A stretch of DNA of 64,000 nucleotides from Oryzomonas japonica (GCF_008802365.1 NZ_VZQZ01000003.1:248001-312000); one strand, 5' to 3'; counted from the first letter of the stretch, positions 8,195 to 17,669 are shown. A program made the numbers and translations. Notes: generated by a model from the sequence alone, not told the origin.

Positions 8195-8949
8195 TGGAAC
8201 CGCTCGAACCGGGCAAACTGCCCACGCATCTTGCCGTCATCATGGACGGCAACGGGCGTTGGGCTCAGCAGCGCATGCTCAAGCGCATCGTAGGCCACCA
8301 GCGCGGGGCCGAGACCATCAAGATGGTGGTGGAGCAGGCGTCCCTTCTGGGGATAAAGTACCTGACTCTCTTCGCCTTTTCCTCGGAAAACTGGTCCCGT
8401 CCCGCAATGGAGGTCAAGGCGCTGATGGCGCTGCTCAAGAAGTATATCCGCCAGGAAACGGCGCGCATGATGCGCAAGAACATTCGCTACAATGTTATCG
8501 GCAACCGCAGCGACCTGCCCGATGACGTCAATGCGACCCTGGAAGACGCCATTCGCGAGACTTCCGGCAATACCGGCATGGTGCTGACCCTGGCGCTTTC
8601 CTATGGCGGCCGCCAGGAGATCAGCATGGCGGCGAGTCGGCTGGCCCGGGACGTGGCGGCCGGAAAAATCAAACCGGACGACATCACGATGGATCTCTTC
8701 TCCGGCTATCTCGACACCGGGGGGCTGCCCGACCCTGACTTCCTGATCCGCACCAGCGGAGAAATGCGCATCAGTAACTTCCTGCTGTGGCAACTGGCCT
8801 ACACCGAACTGTATTTTACCGAAACCTACTGGCCCGATTTCACCATCAACGAGTTCCACAAGGCTCTGGCCGACTTCCAGTCCCGTGAACGGCGATTCGG
8901 CAAAACCAGCGACCAACTACTGAATAGGGGCTCCTTATTAAACGCCTGA
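8194..8949 (+). CDS. uppS: Undecaprenyl diphosphate synthase (cis-prenyltransferase)
   Basis: 251 residues. MDGNGRWAQQR carries the catalytic aspartate and diphosphate-binding residues, GHQRGAETIK and FAFSSENWSRP form the isopentenyl site, and PDPDFLIRTSGEMRISNFLLWQLAYTE is split by the conserved RxxxE region near the C-terminus. It makes the C55 carrier lipid for cell-wall and O-antigen synthesis. It overlaps frr by one base and contains the start region of cdsA in another frame. Confidence 0.97.
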   Translation: MEPLEPGKLPTHLAVIMDGNGRWAQQRMLKRIVGHQRGAETIKMVVEQASLLGIKYLTLFAFSSENWSRPAMEVKALMALLKKYIRQETARMMRKNIRYNVIGNRSDLPDDVNATLEDAIRETSGNTGMVLTLALSYGGRQEISMAASRLARDVAAGKIKPDDITMDLFSGYLDTGGLPDPDFLIRTSGEMRISNFLLWQLAYTELYFTETYWPDFTINEFHKALADFQSRERRFGKTSDQLLNRGSLLNA

Positions 8950-9731
8950 TCTCAGCGCTTATCCTCCTGCCGGTCCTGATCCTGACCATTCTCAAGGGCG
9001 GCCCGCTCTTATTCGCCTGCCTGCTGGCCATCTTCGTCTTTATCGGCATCCATGAATTCTACCGTATGGCCCTTCCGGCCAGGACCGTCGAGGTGTGGCC
9101 GGCAGCCGTCTGCGGGACGCTCTTTATTTTCATTCCCTTTTTCGGCAATGATCGCCATCTCCTGGCAGGGGGCGCTCTCCTGTTTCTGGGCTTTGCCCTC
9201 CTGTTCCTCTTCCGTATCCGGGAGGTGGCCGATGCCGCGCGGGAGATCGCCTATGCCATGCTGGCGTTTCTCTACATCCCGTTCCTGTTGATGCACCTGG
9301 TCGCGCTACGCCAGACGACCTACGGCATTCAATGGCTCCTGGTCATCATGCTGATCGTCATGACCAACGATTCGGCGGCATATTACACCGGCAGCGCCTT
9401 CGGCAAGCACCCCCTCTACCCGTTGGTCAGCCCCAAAAAAAGCGTCGAAGGGGCTCTGGGCGGACTCGTCGGCAGCATTGTCGGCACCCTGATCGCCAAG
9501 TTCAGCTTCTTCCCCCAATTGAGCTTTCGAGATGCCCTGGTGACGGCCCTGTTCATCGGCGCCCTCGGGCAGGCCGGCGATCTGTTCGAATCATTACTTA
9601 AACGCAGTTTCGGGGTCAAGGATTCCGGGACCATCATTCCCGGCCACGGCGGCGTGCTGGACCGTCTGGACAGCATCATCTTCGCCGCGCCGGCCCTCTA
9701 TTACTACGTCATCTATTTTTTCAAGGGATAG
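8937..9731 (+). CDS. cdsA: Phosphatidate cytidylyltransferase, apparent AUU start
   Basis: The frame gives 264 residues from ATT at 8937, reading [16 protein letters not shown], which is the expected CdsA N-terminus. No ATG, GTG or TTG exists in frame between the upstream TAG and the ATG at 9066. Starting at 9066 would delete the first transmembrane segments (221 residues left). AGGGG at 8926-8930 stands 6 nt before the ATT, an ideal ribosome site; a CTG at 8946 is the weaker alternative. The C-terminal signature [25 protein letters not shown] is complete. The enzyme makes CDP-diacylglycerol in the inner membrane. The gene begins inside the 3' end of uppS. Confidence 0.88.
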   Translation: MKRLISALILLPVLILTILKGGPLLFACLLAIFVFIGIHEFYRMALPARTVEVWPAAVCGTLFIFIPFFGNDRHLLAGGALLFLGFALLFLFRIREVADAAREIAYAMLAFLYIPFLLMHLVALRQTTYGIQWLLVIMLIVMTNDSAAYYTGSAFGKHPLYPLVSPKKSVEGALGGLVGSIVGTLIAKFSFFPQLSFRDALVTALFIGALGQAGDLFESLLKRSFGVKDSGTIIPGHGGVLDRLDSIIFAAPALYYYVIYFFKG

Positions 9732-9735
9732 CTCT

Positions 9736-10896
9736 ATGAAACATCTTACCATTCTCGGTTCAACCGGTTCCATCGGCGTCAGCACTCTGGAGATCGTCGC
9801 CGCGTACCCCGACCGTTTCCGTGTGGTCGCCATGACCGCCGGCCGCAATCTCGAACTCTTCGCCCGCCAGATCAAAGCGTTCTCGCCGCGCATCGCCGTG
9901 GTCGCCGCCCAGGAGGATGTCCCCCGTCTCAGGGAGATGTGTTCCGGGGTGACAGTGGAGATTCTGGGAGGTGTCGAAGGCCTGATCGCCGCAGCCACCG
10001 CCGACGAGACGGAGATGGTGGTGGCCGCCATCGTCGGCGCAGCCGGTCTGGTCCCCACCGCCGCCGCCATTCGGGCCGGTAAGGATATCGCCCTGGCCAA
10101 CAAGGAAACCCTGGTCACCGCCGGGCATCTCTTCATGAATATGGTCGCCGAGTACGGCGTCAAGCTCTATCCGGTGGACAGCGAGCACAGCGCCGTGTTC
10201 CAGTCCATGGAGGGGCATCGTAGCGAGGATATCACGCGGATCATCCTGACGGCTTCGGGCGGTCCGTTTTTGAACACGCCGACCGAGCAACTGGCCGGCG
10301 TTACCGTGCGGGATGCCCTCAATCATCCCAACTGGAGCATGGGGCGCAAAATCACCATCGATTCGGCAACCATGATGAACAAGGGGCTGGAGGTACTGGA
10401 GGCGCGCTGGTTGTTCGGCGTGCCCGTAGAGAAGATCGATGTCAACATCCACCCCCAGAGCATCATCCACTCCATGGTAGAATACGTGGACGGCTGCGTC
10501 ATCGCCCAGTTGGGCACGCCCGACATGAAGGCCCCCATCGCCTACGCCCTGTCGTATCCGGAGCGGGTGGCAACCGGCGTCAAGCCGCTCGACCTGACCG
10601 CTCTGTCCGGGCTGACCTTCTTCAGGCCTGACAGGGAAAAATTCCGCTGCCTCGGCCTGGCCTATCGCGCCATCAAGGACGGGGAGAGCATGCCGGCCGT
10701 AATGAATGCCGCCAACGAGATCGCCGTGGAGGCGTTCCTGGAGGGGCGGCTCGGCTTCATGCAGATCGCCCAAGTCATTGAACGAACCATGGACGCCCAT
10801 GAGGCCCATAACCTGAAATCCATCGAAGAGGTGCTGCTGGCCGACCGCTGGGGACGCGACCGGGCGCGCGAGATCTGCCGGGGAATGGTGAACTGA
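9736..10896 (+). CDS. dxr: 1-deoxy-D-xylulose-5-phosphate reductoisomerase
   Basis: 386 residues. [11 protein letters not shown] (NADPH loop), [12 protein letters not shown], the metal-binding DSEHSAVFQ and [10 protein letters not shown] region, and NHPNWSMG all match Dxr. It catalyses the committed step of the MEP isoprenoid pathway, giving MEP. Placement after uppS and cdsA couples isoprenoid precursor supply with undecaprenyl and phospholipid synthesis. It begins 4 bases after the cdsA stop. Confidence 0.97.
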   Translation: MKHLTILGSTGSIGVSTLEIVAAYPDRFRVVAMTAGRNLELFARQIKAFSPRIAVVAAQEDVPRLREMCSGVTVEILGGVEGLIAAATADETEMVVAAIVGAAGLVPTAAAIRAGKDIALANKETLVTAGHLFMNMVAEYGVKLYPVDSEHSAVFQSMEGHRSEDITRIILTASGGPFLNTPTEQLAGVTVRDALNHPNWSMGRKITIDSATMMNKGLEVLEARWLFGVPVEKIDVNIHPQSIIHSMVEYVDGCVIAQLGTPDMKAPIAYALSYPERVATGVKPLDLTALSGLTFFRPDREKFRCLGLAYRAIKDGESMPAVMNAANEIAVEAFLEGRLGFMQIAQVIERTMDAHEAHNLKSIEEVLLADRWGRDRAREICRGMVN

Positions 10897-10897
10897 T

Positions 10898-12049
10898 ATG
10901 ATGATCGTCTATGCCGTAATCGTCCTGGGTGTGTTGATCTTTGTTCACGAATTCGGGCATTTTCTGGTGGCCAAGCTGTTCAACGTCAGGGTGGAAAAAT
11001 TCTCCCTCGGCTTCGGACCCAAGCTGGCGGGCAAAAAGATCGGCGAGACGGAATACCTGGTCTCCGCTTTTCCCTTGGGCGGCTACGTTAAGATGTTCGG
11101 CGAAGGGGGCTTCATCGAGGGGGGGGAGTCGCACCATCCCGCTTCGGAAGATGAGGAGGAAAACAGCGCCGCAGTTGCCGGCGAGGCTGCCGCTGCTTCG
11201 AGGGAGTTGACGGAGGAGGAAAAAAGCCGTTCCTTCGCCCATAAGCCGCCTCTGGCGAGGATCGCCATCGTAATGGCCGGTCCGGTCTTCAATCTGGTGT
11301 TTGCCTGGTTTGCCTTTATCGTGCTCTGCATGCTGGGCGTGCCCTCTATCACCCCCAAGATCGGCGAGGTCTTGAAGGACAAGCCGGCGGCAAAGGCCGG
11401 GATTCAAAAGAACGACGTCGTAACCGCCATCAACGGTAAAGCCATTACCCATTGGGAAGAGGTGGCCGAGGCGATTGCCGCGGCCAAGGGCAAGCCGGTT
11501 GTGGTGGCAATAAAGCGCAACGCTGCGGACCTGCAGTTCACCATCTTACCCGAACCGCGCATAAGCAAGAACCTGTTCGGCGAGAAGGTCAACGGCTTCG
11601 CCATTGGCGTGGCCTCGGCCGGCGAGGTCGTCACCGAGCATTTCGGCCCCCTGCAGTCGGTTGTCAAGGGGACGGTCCAAACCGGTAAGGTGATCGAGAT
11701 CACGGTCATGTCACTGGTAAAGTTGGCCCAGCGTGTCGTACCGCTGGATACGCTCGGCGGCCCGATCATGATCGCCAAGATGGCCGGTGAAACGGCCCAG
11801 GCCGGCGGTTCCAGCTTTTTGGCCTTCATGGCGCTGCTCAGCGTCAACCTGGGGGTGCTCAACCTCCTGCCGGTGCCGGTTCTTGACGGCGGGCATCTCT
11901 TCTTCTTCTTTTGGGAGTTGGTATTCCGTCGCCCGGTCAGCCAAAAGGCACGGGAATATGCCCAGCAGGTCGGCCTGATGCTGCTCCTGGGACTGATGGC
12001 GCTGGCATTCTACAACGATATCATCAGGTATTTCGTCGGACAGGGGTAG
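10898..12049 (+). CDS. rseP: RseP-family site-2 (intramembrane) metalloprotease
   Basis: 383 residues. Zinc motif HEFGH at 17-21 in the first membrane helix, FPLGGYVKM amphipathic strand, one PDZ domain (about 145-220; E. coli RseP has two), and the third ligand in LDGG near 330 within the last membrane region. Between the FPLGGYVKM strand and KPPLARIAIVMAGP lies a roughly 45-residue acidic, Ala/Glu-rich insertion (EDEEEN, ELTEEEKS). Family role: cleavage of anti-sigma factors and clearing of signal-peptide remnants. Two ATGs (10898, 10901) are equally possible. Confidence 0.93.
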   Translation: MMIVYAVIVLGVLIFVHEFGHFLVAKLFNVRVEKFSLGFGPKLAGKKIGETEYLVSAFPLGGYVKMFGEGGFIEGGESHHPASEDEEENSAAVAGEAAAASRELTEEEKSRSFAHKPPLARIAIVMAGPVFNLVFAWFAFIVLCMLGVPSITPKIGEVLKDKPAAKAGIQKNDVVTAINGKAITHWEEVAEAIAAAKGKPVVVAIKRNAADLQFTILPEPRISKNLFGEKVNGFAIGVASAGEVVTEHFGPLQSVVKGTVQTGKVIEITVMSLVKLAQRVVPLDTLGGPIMIAKMAGETAQAGGSSFLAFMALLSVNLGVLNLLPVPVLDGGHLFFFFWELVFRRPVSQKAREYAQQVGLMLLLGLMALAFYNDIIRYFVGQG

Positions 12050-12069
12050 TGGCTGGCGGAGTCTGAGGC

Positions 12070-12579
12070 CTAACCCTGTTCCAGGGCCACGGCAACCATG
12101 AACCAATCCTCATTCGAGGCGGCAAAGCGCAGCGCCATTGCCTCCGGCTTGTTGGTGAGGGCGATGGCGTACCGTTTCCCGGTAACCACCGATGGCGTCG
12201 AGAGACGAATATCCAATCCGCTGTTGGTCAGGTGTTGTTTGAAGGAGCCGGCAATCATGTTGGCGACCTCTCCCAGCGCATCCTGGATATCGTCGTCATC
12301 GTCCCCCGCTTCCTTGCCAAGCATGCTGGTGGTGATGTTGTGGGCCAATTCGTCGGGGACGTGCAGACTGATGAGGCCGTTGTAGGTGCCCGCCAAGCCG
12401 ACCAGGGCGCTGGTGCAGCCGGAAAAATGGTTCACGGGATTGATCTCCAGCGGGAGATGCAGCAGATCGTCCATGCCGATCATGGTACTGAATACCTCTT
12501 TGACGTCCCGAACGAGTTGTTTTACTAACACATCCTCAGTCGTATGAAGTCTCTCCAACAAGACCGATGAAAATCCCAT
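12070..12579 (-). CDS. CheX-like chemotaxis phosphatase domain protein
   Basis: 169 residues from the ATG at 12579, which has GGGGAGGG just upstream. A CheX/CheC-type fold is indicated by the GEVANMIAG helix, which holds the E-x-x-N catalytic pair that dephosphorylates CheY-P, and by the SLHVPDELA and MAL-type strands. No chemotaxis genes lie beside it, so it may serve a distant pathway. It is convergent with rseP, only 20 bases apart. Confidence 0.75.
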   Translation of the reverse strand: MGFSSVLLERLHTTEDVLVKQLVRDVKEVFSTMIGMDDLLHLPLEINPVNHFSGCTSALVGLAGTYNGLISLHVPDELAHNITTSMLGKEAGDDDDDIQDALGEVANMIAGSFKQHLTNSGLDIRLSTPSVVTGKRYAIALTNKPEAMALRFAASNEDWFMVAVALEQG

Positions 12580-13198
12580 GTCTTCCCTCCCCGTAACAAG
12601 ATGAAGCACGCACTGTCACTCACTGCCTCGTCTGTGCGTGATGGGGACAGTCTGTGCACTACATCCCATATCTAGCAGGTTGAATGCCAATATTTATAAT
12701 GCACTGATTACAGTGGGTTATGAACTTTCGAGACCAGAGGCGTGTGCCCGTGGGGTACATGGTGTGTCTTCTGGGTACGGTTGCGGGGGTGAGACGGACT
12801 GCTCCAGGACCACTTGCAACTTGATAGCGCAGCAGCACCTTCGCCTCAAAGGGTTTGTAAAGGTCGTTGTCCAAGCAGGTTGTCCGAGTCGAATCCCGTT
12901 TCTACCCAGTAACCGTTGACTGGCAGGATGTCCCTGGGCGTCCTGGTGCCGCGGATAATGACGTGATGGGGTACCCTCACATGTGTTTGCTCAATTCCTA
13001 CATATTTCAATCACATTCCTGCTCTAAATTGCATCGCGGGTAAACCGAATCCGTTCATCCGGTTGGACGTTTTGGGGGCAACTGAAGATCATGTTCAGTT
13101 GCCTGTATCCCCCTGTTTCTTTCCCCAAAGGCAGCACAATCCCATTCAACAACACGATCAGATTTTCAAATGCAAAATACTAAGTTAAAGAGGGCGGC
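12580..13198. other. 619-base stretch without a convincing gene
   Basis: Short frames on both strands lack ribosome sites and family signal. The segment near 12885-12905 looks like a tRNA T arm in isolation, but no cloverleaf can be built around it. One perfect hairpin (13077-13103) is listed separately. It may be a decayed locus. Confidence 0.4.
13077..13103. other. Perfect 10-bp hairpin upstream of the propeller lipoprotein gene
   Basis: GGCAACTGAA (13077-13086), 7-nt loop, TTCAGTTGCC (13094-13103). There is no T tract after it on either strand, so it is not a standard terminator. An operator or leader structure is possible. Confidence 0.5.
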
Positions 13199-15280
13199 AT
13201 GGTTATGGTCCGGGATGTAATGAAAACGGCAGTCTTGATTCTTACTCTTTTGGTATCGGCTTCGTGCGGCAGCGGCGAAAGCAGCGGCACGAACGCCACG
13301 CCGACATATCCCCGCTTTGCCTACGCCGCAAACTATAACGACGGGACGGTTTCCATCTATAGCGTCAATGCCTCAACCGGCCAGTTGCGCCATAGCGGCT
13401 ATGTGGCTGCCCAGACGCATCCTCGTGCCGTGACCGTCACCCCCTCGGGCAAATTCGCCTATGTCGCCAATTACGGTTCCAACAGTATCTCGGTCTACAC
13501 CGTCAATCAGACCACCGGAGCCCTGACCGCCGGAACCGCCGTGACCACAGGCACGGCTCCCCTGTCCGTAACCGTCGACCCCTCGGGTAAATTCGCCTAT
13601 GTGACCAATAGCGTTGACAACACGATTTCAGCCTATACCATCAATCAGACTTCCGGGGCTTTGAGCGCAAGAAACGACGTGGCTACCGGCGTAACCCCCT
13701 CCTCGGTGACCATCGCCCCCTCTGGTAACTTTGCCTATGTAGCCAACAGCGGTGACAATACCATCTCGACCTATACCATCAATCAGACCACCGGAGGGCT
13801 GACCGCAGGAGTCGCTGTAACTACCGGCAAGACACCCGTCTCCGTGACCGTTGCTCCTTCGGGCAAATTTGCCTATGTGACCAATAGCGGCTCCAACACT
13901 GTTTCGGTCTATACCGTCAACCAGACTACCGGAGTCTTGACTGCGGGGACCGCAGCCCTCACCGAGGTGGCTCCTACGGCCGTGACCGTTGTTCCTTCGG
14001 GCAAATTCGCCTATGTGGCCAACTATGATTCCAACACCATTTCGGTCTATACCATCGACCAGACCACCGGAACCCTGACCGAGGGGACGTCGGTGGCCGC
14101 AGGGACAAACCCCGCCTCCGTCATGGTCGATCCTTCGGGCAAGTTCGCCTATGCAACGTGTTTCAATTCCTACGCCATCCCGGTCTATGCCATCGACCAG
14201 ACCACCGGCGCCTTAAACGCCGCAGGAACGGTTTCCGCCGCCAACGGCCCCGTTCAAATGGCCATGGTATCCGGGACCGCTGCCGTCACCAATGTGCCGA
14301 AATTCGCCTATGCGGCGAATTATGCTTCGGACAGCATCTCGGTGTATGGCGTCAACCAGAGCAGCGGGGCGTTGACCGCCGGGACGGCTGTGGCTGCCGG
14401 GACAGGTCCCTACGGTATCGCCGTTGATCCCTCCGGGAAATACGCCTACGTGGCAAACCGCTCATCCAATAATGTCTCGGTCTATGCCATTGACCAGACC
14501 ACGGGTGCCTTGACCGCCGGGACGACGGTTGCTGCCGGCACTGAGCCGCGTTCCCTAGTCATCGATCCCTCGGGAAGATTTGCCTATGTGGCCAACTACG
14601 GTGCCAGTACCATTTCAGGCTACACGATCAACCAGGCCAGCGGCGCCTTGACCGCCGTGGCGACGGTTTCTGCCGGAACGGATACCAACCCCGTCTCGAT
14701 TGCCGTTGACCCCTCGGGAAGGTTTCTCTATACGGCCAACTATAGCTCTTTCACGATCTCGGCGTATGCCATCGATCGGACCACCGGGGGCTTGACCGCT
14801 GTCGGGACGGCAGCGGCAGGTACGAATCCTGTCTCGATTACCATTGATCCCACGGGGCGATTCGCCTATGCGGCCAATAGCGGCTCCAACACCATTTCGG
14901 TATTTACCATCACCCAAACCACCGGGGCGCTGGTCAAGGTAACGGATGTGGCTGCGGGCACGAGCCCCTATTCTGTCGCCGTCGATCCCACCGGAAAGTA
15001 TTTTTATGCAGCCAACTACGGTTCCGACACCATCTCCTCCTATACCATCGGCCAGTCTACCGGGACGTTGACCGCCGGTACGACTGCGGCTTCCGGTAAA
15101 CAGCCCCGCTCGCTGGCTCTCGATCCCTCGGGAACGTTCGCCTATGCGGCCAACTACTACGGCAACTCCATCTTCCGATACACCGTCGACCAGACGACCG
15201 GGGCGCTGACCGCAGGGGCGGCAACGGTGGCCACGGCATCATCCCCTATCGCCCTCGTCGTCAGCGGCACGGTCCAATGA
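13199..15280 (+). CDS. Lipoprotein with fourteen YVTN/lactonase-type propeller repeats
   Basis: 693 residues. A signal peptide ends at a lipobox (LLVSASC, Cys about 23). The rest is fourteen repeats of about 45 residues, each with a PSGKFAYVAN-type strand, an NTISVYTI-type strand and an NQTTGALT turn. Repeats 1 and 8 begin differently (PRFAYAANY and PKFAYAANY), and both halves end in a VSGT segment, so the protein is two tandem seven-bladed propellers joined near residue 365. Related proteins include 6-phosphogluconolactonases and YVTN surface repeats; enzyme activity is not implied. AGAGGG lies 4 nt before this ATG; starts at 13205 or 13220 are possible. Confidence 0.85.
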   Translation: MVMVRDVMKTAVLILTLLVSASCGSGESSGTNATPTYPRFAYAANYNDGTVSIYSVNASTGQLRHSGYVAAQTHPRAVTVTPSGKFAYVANYGSNSISVYTVNQTTGALTAGTAVTTGTAPLSVTVDPSGKFAYVTNSVDNTISAYTINQTSGALSARNDVATGVTPSSVTIAPSGNFAYVANSGDNTISTYTINQTTGGLTAGVAVTTGKTPVSVTVAPSGKFAYVTNSGSNTVSVYTVNQTTGVLTAGTAALTEVAPTAVTVVPSGKFAYVANYDSNTISVYTIDQTTGTLTEGTSVAAGTNPASVMVDPSGKFAYATCFNSYAIPVYAIDQTTGALNAAGTVSAANGPVQMAMVSGTAAVTNVPKFAYAANYASDSISVYGVNQSSGALTAGTAVAAGTGPYGIAVDPSGKYAYVANRSSNNVSVYAIDQTTGALTAGTTVAAGTEPRSLVIDPSGRFAYVANYGASTISGYTINQASGALTAVATVSAGTDTNPVSIAVDPSGRFLYTANYSSFTISAYAIDRTTGGLTAVGTAAAGTNPVSITIDPTGRFAYAANSGSNTISVFTITQTTGALVKVTDVAAGTSPYSVAVDPTGKYFYAANYGSDTISSYTIGQSTGTLTAGTTAASGKQPRSLALDPSGTFAYAANYYGNSIFRYTVDQTTGALTAGAATVATASSPIALVVSGTVQ

Positions 15281-15464
15281 TGTTTGCGTCTCTCGGCGAT
15301 GCTGAAATGCGTGAAATGGGCAGAAAAGAAGGAAACGTGGCGGGAATGTGGCAAAAATAGGAAAATATATAGAGGTAGTGATACAAGCGGGCCTTGTTAT
15401 GGTAATGGTGTGTACCACACTAAACTAGTATCGTCTTATGAAACCTATTAGTGGGGAAATACCT

Positions 15465-16136
15465 ATGGCAAAAAATATACTTATTGTTGAAGATGAGCTT
15501 AAACTTGTCGATGTACTAAAAGATTATCTATATCTTGCAGGATTCGAAACGACAAGCTTATCTAATGGTACTGAAGTTGCGCTTTGGGTAAAGGATAATG
15601 GACCGAGCCTTGTCCTGCTCGATCTGATGCTGCCCGGGCGTGACGGTATAGATATCTGCAAGGAGATCAGAACCTTTTCCAATGTGCCGATCATTATGAT
15701 GACCGCGCGTATTGATGAGGTCGACCGTTTGCTCGGGCTCGAACTCGGCGCCGATGACTATATCTGCAAGCCGTTCAGCCCGCGGGAGGTCGTCGCCCGG
15801 GTCAAGGCGGTTCTGCGCCGTATGGGCGACGAACAGACCACGCAGGCTGCCGGGCTTATGCTTGATGAATCGCGCTATCGGGCCACGCTTGCCGAACATG
15901 AACTCTGCCTCACCGCTGTTGAATTCAAATTGTTACAGTTTTTGGCGGCAAAGCCGGGACGAATTTACAGCCGTCAGCAACTCATGGAACAGATTTATCT
16001 CGACCGCCGCGTTGTCAGCAGTCGTACCATCGACAGCCATATCAAAAAGTTGCGCAAGAAGATTGCAGGTGCCAATCCCGACACGGAGTTTATCCACTCT
16101 GTCTACGGCGCCGGCTACAAATTTGAGGCCGCATGA
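15465..16136 (+). CDS. OmpR/PhoB-family response regulator, orphan (BaeR-like)
   Basis: 223 residues. Receiver domain 1-118 has the acidic pair E9/D10, phosphoacceptor D53 in LLDLMLPGRDG, a switch T in MMTAR and K in YICKPFSPREV. Winged-helix domain 130-223 ends with SRTIDSHIKKLRKKI and VYGAGYKFE. An upstream in-frame ATG at 15438 has no ribosome site; GGGG before 15465 decides the start. The closest match in style is BaeR. No histidine kinase gene is adjacent. The small lipoprotein gene 34 bases downstream may be cotranscribed. Confidence 0.88.
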   Translation: MAKNILIVEDELKLVDVLKDYLYLAGFETTSLSNGTEVALWVKDNGPSLVLLDLMLPGRDGIDICKEIRTFSNVPIIMMTARIDEVDRLLGLELGADDYICKPFSPREVVARVKAVLRRMGDEQTTQAAGLMLDESRYRATLAEHELCLTAVEFKLLQFLAAKPGRIYSRQQLMEQIYLDRRVVSSRTIDSHIKKLRKKIAGANPDTEFIHSVYGAGYKFEAA

Positions 16137-16170
16137 TCTTTTTTACCTTGGCATTTACCACAGAAAGGTT

Positions 16171-16761
16171 ATGAAAACAGCACTAATGAAACGAATTATT
16201 TGTCACATTATTCTCTGTATTCCATTGGCCGGCTGCTCTCTGTTCAGGAGCCCACCCGACACAAGGACGGTAGCGCTCATGCCCTTCTTTTCTACCGCCA
16301 GTTCCAAAAGCATCGGCCAGGAGGCCGCCGACCGCGTAGCATTGGAACTGGTGGCCAAGGGATATATCGTTATTGATCGAAGCACCGCTACTGCCTTGGT
16401 GAATGAAACAAAGTTCTACGGCTCGGGCCTGAGTGACGATATGCGGAATACTTTGCAGTCCCGTAATATAGCTGCAGTGGTTTTCGGCAGTGTCAATGAT
16501 TTCAGTTGCGAGACGATTAGGTCCCCCTCGCTGGTAGCCAGTCTGGCCAGCAATATGGACAAGAAAAACCGCTGCACCGTTTCCCTGACCGCCAAGATAG
16601 CCGATACCACAACCGGCAGGCTGCTGTGGGGAGTAACCATCAACGACACCTCCGAGGGCGTGAACCTCACCGCCATGGAACTCATGAAGTCTTTGATCCG
16701 CAAGGCCGATATCAAAGAAACACTCCCCCCATCCTTGAACGAGCAATCGAAACCCGAGTGA
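16171..16761 (+). CDS. Lipoprotein with CsgG/FlgO/TolB-N-like domain
   Basis: 196 residues. Signal and lipobox ICIPLAGC put the acylated cysteine about 22. The mature N-terminus RTVALMPFFSTASSKSIGQEAADRVAL, followed by LVAKGYIVIDRS, is the pattern of periplasmic or outer-membrane proteins of the CsgG/LpoB/FlgO type, which bind multi-subunit envelope machines. The later DTTTGRLLWGVTIND strand fits that fold. A specific partner cannot be named. AAAGG before the ATG at 16171 is close; ATG 16186 is an alternative. Confidence 0.65.
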   Translation: MKTALMKRIICHIILCIPLAGCSLFRSPPDTRTVALMPFFSTASSKSIGQEAADRVALELVAKGYIVIDRSTATALVNETKFYGSGLSDDMRNTLQSRNIAAVVFGSVNDFSCETIRSPSLVASLASNMDKKNRCTVSLTAKIADTTTGRLLWGVTINDTSEGVNLTAMELMKSLIRKADIKETLPPSLNEQSKPE

Positions 16762-16848
16762 GTATGCCGACAGGGGGGCGGCTTGAGGCCGTTGCTGCGG
16801 AAATGCGGTGCTACTTCCCGGCGAGATGAACAAGTACAGGGTAAGGTC

Positions 16849-17238
16849 ATGCTAAAAGTATATCTGAAAGATTGCCTGCCGGATTTTGTGGGGGAACTGG
16901 AGCGTCTGCTCCTTGAGGAGGACAGGCCTGAACTTGCCTGCCAAGTGAGGGATATGCCGGTCGATGTGGGGCGATGTGTGATCAGTGAAGAATTTTGCGC
17001 CATGCTCTGTACGGGGCTGCAGCCTTCGAAAGGATGGGGAGCGGGGCAGACCACGATTGCATTGGCTCCTAGGCAGGGCAATATCCTGGTTGACGTAATC
17101 GATGGCGAGATTATCGCTGTTGAGGTGTTCTGCCGCAAAGATGTCCACGAAAGAATGGTGCAGATGCAGTATGGACATGCGCAACCGGGGAACGCCTCTG
17201 AAAGCGTATCCTGCGGTGGCGTCCCGCTGGCGGGGTGA
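16849..17238 (+). CDS. Hypothetical protein, 129 residues
   Basis: Starts MLKVYLKDCLPDFVGELERLL after CAGGG with 7 nt spacing. It has no signal peptide or membrane segment, is rich in acidic residues, and holds several cysteines (DCL, GRC, EFCAMLC, VFCRKD, VSCGG). The alternating strand pattern in the middle (QTTIALAPRQGNILVDVIDGEIIAV, split here by turns) suggests a compact alpha/beta fold. I do not recognise a family. Confidence 0.5.
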   Translation: MLKVYLKDCLPDFVGELERLLLEEDRPELACQVRDMPVDVGRCVISEEFCAMLCTGLQPSKGWGAGQTTIALAPRQGNILVDVIDGEIIAVEVFCRKDVHERMVQMQYGHAQPGNASESVSCGGVPLAG

Positions 17239-17276
17239 TGCCGGGAAACCATGGCAACGGATAGACAGGAGGTTCG

Positions 17277-17669
17277 ATGAAAGCGCTCAAAACCCGTAAA
17301 ATCGTTTCAATGATCGTGATCTCTGCCACAATATTGAGTGCCATTCCCGCTTCTGCGGTTGACCAGGCCCTTCAGGAAACGCTCCAGGATGCCCTCTACG
17401 GCATCATGATCGGCACGTTAGTCGGCGGCGCGACCGTCGCTTTCACCAAAAAGCCGGCGAAACACCTTGTCAACTTTGGAGTGGGGGCTGGGTGCGGCGC
17501 TATCGGCGGCACCATCTTCGGTTTGGCAAAAGCGGTAAAGACGCTGGCTGAAATCGAAGACGGCACAATTAAATTTGCCATGCCTACCATTGTTCCCGAG
17601 GCTGTCGATTCACCCACAGCCTCCAGCAACTTTGCCCTATCTGTCGGTTTCCTTCGTATAACATACTAA
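17277..17669 (+). CDS. Small secreted/membrane protein with glycine-zipper-like segment
   Basis: 130 residues. The signal peptide ends near SAIPASA (cleavage about 27). A hydrophobic Gly-rich pair follows (GIMIGTLVGGATVAF and NFGVGAGCGAIGGTIFGLA), like glycine-zipper outer-membrane proteins. AGGAGG lies 6 nt before the ATG. It is the last of the plus-strand envelope genes after the orphan regulator. No function is known to me. Confidence 0.6.
   Translation: MKALKTRKIVSMIVISATILSAIPASAVDQALQETLQDALYGIMIGTLVGGATVAFTKKPAKHLVNFGVGAGCGAIGGTIFGLAKAVKTLAEIEDGTIKFAMPTIVPEAVDSPTASSNFALSVGFLRITY

Noticed and set aside
9760-10809. 349-codon frame antisense to dxr
   Set aside because: Shadow of a conserved enzyme; composition is His/Gly/Asp-rich.
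12880-12910. tRNA T-arm-like sequence
   Set aside because: No acceptor, D or anticodon stems can be matched around it.
12638-12919. Short frames on both strands in the gap before the propeller gene
   Set aside because: No ribosome site, no family resemblance, odd amino-acid composition.
13199-15280. Calling the propeller protein a 6-phosphogluconolactonase
   Set aside because: It is a lipoprotein with fourteen surface-type YVTN repeats; no lactonase catalytic residues could be assigned.
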